This document shows positions 60,713 through 64,000 of a DNA stretch of 64,000 nt, one piece after another (the first letter of the stretch is position 1; every line of letters begins with the position of its first letter). The notes below the pieces were generated by a model. That model did not search any database. It was not told the origin of the DNA and saw only the letters and a program-made list of their open reading frames with translations. A program made the position numbers and the translations under genes. Source of the stretch: Paulinella micropora. Lineage: Eukaryota; Cercozoa; Imbricatea; Euglyphida. Location: the NCBI GenBank assembly GCA_009731375.1, contig BJOX01000033.1, forward strand, positions 131,950-195,949, in the 5' to 3' direction.

Positions 60713-61204
60713 ATGAAAAGCCTGGCCCCTGAAGTTGCACAACAGCAGGCCACCGTTGAGCGCTTAGAACAAGAGTTAGCTAATCATGTGTCTTGGCGTC
60801 CGGGCAGAAGAAGATACAAACGCGCGATTCATGATGGTATCACTAGAGAACTTTGTTCCGAACTAGCAAAAGAGCGAACAGCACTGGCGGAGCTAAAAGG
60901 GAGGGAGTTCAAGGTTACGTTCAAGGTGCGGAAGCGGGCCAGGGTTGGTATGGAGCTATCAACGGTTGCCAGTCAGGCCCCGGACTCTGAAATGAATTCT
61001 AAATTAGCAAAAGAGCCGGCTCAGAAATCATTCCGGATTGGATTGAAACCTAGGAAGCCTTTTTTTGCGTGTGTGCCTGGAGGGCTAGGGGGACGCAAAC
61101 CCTCTTGCCCTTTTCTTTACTCTCTCCCTTTCTTTCTCCTTCCCCCGTCTGTTCCCTTTGTTGTCAAGCAAAAAAAATTCTTTCCATTCTGCATATTTGC
61201 CTGA
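60713..61204 (+). CDS. Possible small coiled-coil protein
   Basis: The only gene-like frame in the last 12 kb. From ATG 60713 about 115 residues look like protein: MKSLAPEVAQQQATVERLEQ, a basic patch (WRPGRRRYKRAIHDG), and a charged helix (LCSELAKERTALAELKGREF). A SKLAKEPAQKS stretch follows; the remainder to 61204 reads into repeat DNA and is doubtful. Its Gln/Glu/Lys-rich helices recall the small protein at 20682-20915, without clear homology. The DNA at 61030-61057 is an exact inverted copy of 60512-60539. It could be a partial or recently rearranged gene. Confidence 0.45.
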   Translation: MKSLAPEVAQQQATVERLEQELANHVSWRPGRRRYKRAIHDGITRELCSELAKERTALAELKGREFKVTFKVRKRARVGMELSTVASQAPDSEMNSKLAKEPAQKSFRIGLKPRKPFFACVPGGLGGRKPSCPFLYSLPFFLLPPSVPFVVKQKKFFPFCIFA

Positions 61205-61665
61205 CCTGGCACATTTGACCCCCGCCCATCCATCCTCCGCAGGGTCGTGCCCCAAGTGCAAGACCTTCGAGTTTTAATTCAGCGTATTCTTCTTTGCACT
61301 CCCTTCGCCCGCGAGCAGAGCACAGACGGTGCCCGCCAGGTTTGTAACATAGGCTACCGCAGTAATATGACGTAGGCTGGATGCTGCGGCAGCCCGAGGG
61401 TGCCGTTGCAAGTGTCAAGTGTAATGCCTTGTCAAGCTTTAATTCAGCGTGGTCTTTTTCGTACTTTCTTGGTGTCCACCCTCCCCTGTACCCTCCCTCT
61501 CTCTCTCCTACTTCTCAGTGCCAGGATTAAAACTTTGTCAGGGATTCTTTTTGCGCAAGTAGCTTTTGGCGCCAAATTTGCGCTTACGGCTGTTTCCCCG
61601 GGAAAGCTAAGACGTACTGCCCGGCTGGGGAGGAAGACGAGATGATCCCAACACCCGTCAGAAAA
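61178..61665. repeat. Contig-end duplicate, left copy
   Basis: 488 bp repeated nearly exactly at 61676-62163, separated by a 10-N join; another probable unmerged overlap. It includes TTTTGGCGCCAAATTTGCGC at 61565. Confidence 0.85.
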
Positions 61666-61675
61666 NNNNNNNNNN

Positions 61676-62163
61676 TTCTTTCCATTCTGCATATTTTCCT
61701 GACCTGGCACATTTGACCCCCGCCCATCCATCCTCCGCAGGGTCGTGCCCCAAGTGCAAGACCTTCGAGTTTTAATTCAGCGTATTCTTTTTTGCACTCC
61801 CTTCGCGCGCGAGCAGAGCACAGACGGTGCCCGCCAGGTTTGTAACATAGGCTACCGCAGTAATATGACGTAGGCTGGATGCTGCGGCAGCCCGAGGGTG
61901 CCGTTGCAAGTGTCAAGTGTAATGCCTTGTCAAGCTTTAATTCAGCGTGGTCTTTTTCGTACTTTCTTGGTGTCCACCCTCCCCTGTACCCTCCCTCTCT
62001 CTCTCCTACTTCTCAGTGCCAGGATTAAAACTTTGTCAGGGATTCTTTTTGCGCAAGTAGCTTTTGGCGCCAAATTTGCGCTTACGGCTGTTTCCCCGGG
62101 AAAGCTAAGACGTACTGCCCGGCTGGGGAGGAAGACGAGATGATCCCAACACCCGTCAGAAAA
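61676..62163. repeat. Contig-end duplicate, right copy
   Basis: Same as 61178-61665, offset 498 bp. Confidence 0.85.
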
Positions 62164-63570
62164 CTACTGGGAGAGAGAGGGGCGAGGGGGGGGGGCGCCC
62201 CCCCCCTCTCCCCTTTTTTTTCTCCTCTCTCCCCTGAGCCCCCTGAGCCCGGGGGGGCTCAAAGAACAGGGGAAGGGCAAGGGGGGAGGAAGAGAGCGCA
62301 GAAGCTACCAAAAAAATGAAACGCCTGAACTAAGCCCCCCCCCCCCCAATGCCAGGCGCCCCCCCCCCTTCTCCCTTGCCGAGACTTTTTGAACAAAAAA
62401 ATCCTTGACAAAGCTTTAATCTTGGCACTGAGGGAGAGGAGAGGGAGAGGAGAAGGCGGCGAAAAGATGCTTGGATACGAGGAGGGGGGGCGCCAAGAAA
62501 TTGCAAGAAAAGTCCACGCTGAATTAAAACTCAACAAAGTCTTACACTTGACACTGAGAATTAGGAGATGGAGAGAATTTACGCTGAATTAAAGCTCGAC
62601 AAGGCATTACACTTGACACTTGCAACGGCACCCCCAGGCTGTCGCAGCATCCGGCCCACGACGGTTTTATACTTGGGCACTGAAAACTAGGAGCGGGGCA
62701 CGGTAGCAGGGGGAAAGGAGAACAGGGAGACGGGGAGGAGGGAGGTTGGGAGGGGGGGGGATCACTTCCCTCCCCCCCCCCCGTCTGTTTCTTTCGTTGT
62801 CGGGCAAAACGAGAATTCCCCTCTTTTCATATTTTTAATATTCTTCTTATCCTGCGCACGGTGGTCGAGTCATGGCACGGACAGGGCGCCAAGAGAGTGC
62901 GAAAAAGAATGCGCTGAATTAAAGCTCGACGGTCTTACATTTGGGCACTGAAAACTAGGAGCGGGGCACCGTGCTCCAGCACGACCCTGCGGCGAATGAA
63001 TGGGCGGTGGTCAATGTGCTAGGAGGACAAGAGCCCTCACTTACCCCGACGGCGTCCTGTCCGTGCCATAACTCTGCCACCATGCGCAAGGCCAGAAAAA
63101 TATGAAAAGAGGAGAGCGCGCTTCGCCGGTGTAAAAAAAAATCAATAAAAAGAAATCCTTGACAAAATTTTAATCTTTGGCACTGAAAACTAAGAGAGGA
63201 AGAGGCAGGGGAGGATTAATCTATCTTTCCCCCTCCCCCCGTCAGTAAAAAAGGAGAGGGAAGAGGCCGGGGGGGGGGGTTGCACCAAGAAAATGTAAAG
63301 TACGCTGAATTACAGCTCGACTGTCTTACAATTGGCGCTGAAAGCTAGGAGAGGAGAGAAAAGAAGCATGGGAGTGGGGCGCCAAGAAAGTGCAAGGAAA
63401 GTCCACGCTGAATTAAAACTCGACAAGGCATTACACTTGACACTTGCAACGGCACCCTCAGGCTGCCGCAGCATCCGGCCCACTCGACGGTCTTACACTC
63501 GGGCACTGCAAACTAGGAGCAGAGCACCGTGCTCCAGCACGACCATGCGGCGAATGGATGGGCGGTGGTT
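62164..63570. repeat. Composite repeats in reverse orientation
   Basis: After a G/C palindrome (62190) and a reverse-oriented 28-bp palindrome (62233), composite-repeat units now run in reverse (ACGCTGAATTAAAACTCGAC and TTACACTTGACACTGAGAAC at about 62516, 62580, 62915, 63300, 63405). The switch from forward copies (55-62 kb) to reverse copies suggests a large inverted repeat arrangement. No gene is seen. Confidence 0.65.
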
Positions 63571-63574
63571 TATG

Positions 63575-64000
63575 TGATATGGCTGAAAAGGGCAGCGTTT
63601 CCAGGCTTTTCTGGCAATACTGCCCTTTTCGGCCATATCATTCCAGGCGCACACATACGCAAAATTTGGCGATAAAATTTGTAGAAAAAAAAGAGAGAAA
63701 GAGAAAAATCCTCTTGCCCGAAAAAAAAGGGGAGGGGGGACGGAGGGAAGAGGGGAGAGGGAGGGAAGAGGGACGGGGGAGGGGAGAGGGAAGAGGGAGG
63801 AAAACTTTCCCCTCCCTCTTTCCCCCTTTTTTCCCCCGCTCCCCTTGTTCTCCCCCCTCACCCTTCTCTCCCCCCTCCCCCTTATCTTCCCGCTCCCTCT
63901 TATCTTCCCGCTCCCTCCTCCCTTCGAATGGGGAGGGAGTGTGCAAGACATTTGCGCAAAAAAAAAAAAAATTGGCGCGCGGCTTTTTTTGTGGGAAAAC
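63575..64000. mobile_element. Hairpin-bounded repeat element, copy 3 (cut by window end)
   Basis: Begins with the best-preserved hairpin (GATATGGCTGAAAAGGGC ... TGCCCTTTTCGGCCATATCA, 63577-63639), followed by ACGCAAAATTTGGCGATAAA, a purine tract (63685-63800), a pyrimidine tract (63805-63925) and GCGCAAAAAAAAAAAAAATTGGCGCGC. Same order as at 52640. Confidence 0.65.

Overview
The window looks like part of the genome of a large eukaryote-infecting DNA virus, most likely a nucleocytovirus-like giant virus. Genes are intron-free, lie on both strands and are mostly separated by a few hundred bases or less. They mix a viral nucleotide and DNA-replication kit (class I ribonucleotide reductase small subunit, a D5-like SF3 helicase relative, primase-type zinc ribbons fused to HNH nuclease domains) with captured eukaryotic modules (Rab-like GTPase, protein kinase, ubiquitin-specific protease, MYND finger, C2H2 fingers, Sel1 repeats, LRR-like proteins, an EGF/FG-GAP secreted protein). 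No capsid, polymerase or packaging ATPase gene is in view, so the placement is an inference; no host can be named.

Layout. 0-15.9 kb: mostly unrecognised proteins, a Rab-like GTPase and two multi-pass membrane proteins. 16-23.5 kb: a paralogous cluster of D5/primase-derived genes, two of them HNH fusions, plus a kinase and a duplicated gene scrap. 23.5-28.8 kb: an LRR-like protein, a Sel1 protein and a gene with an in-frame stop. 29-30.1 kb: ribonucleotide reductase R2. 30.6-38.8 kb: three or four decaying copies of a zinc-finger/nuclease gene family, a second Sel1 protein, a kinase-like protein and one copy of a hairpin-bounded repeat element. 39-51.8 kb: two LRR-like genes, a MYND protein, a ubiquitin protease, the EGF/FG-GAP protein and a ruined LRR gene. 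51.8-64 kb: essentially no genes but dense families of repeats, resembling a subtelomeric or genome-end region.

Two technical facts colour the whole annotation. First, intergenic DNA is full of long G or C runs, frequently arranged as G-run/C-run palindromes, and nearly every long N gap abuts such a run; several 10-N joins have the same sequence on both sides, so they are unmerged contig overlaps. Second, many otherwise good genes are split by one frameshift (often in a homopolymer) or one in-frame stop. Most of these are probably sequencing indels or gene decay, but one break, a T-TTT-TTA heptamer in exactly the right phase in the 4.8-7.7 kb membrane protein, fits programmed -1 frameshifting.

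Functionally, the recognisable genes point to dNTP supply, DNA processing by primase/helicase/HNH relatives, and manipulation of host vesicle traffic, ubiquitin, signalling and protein-protein contacts.
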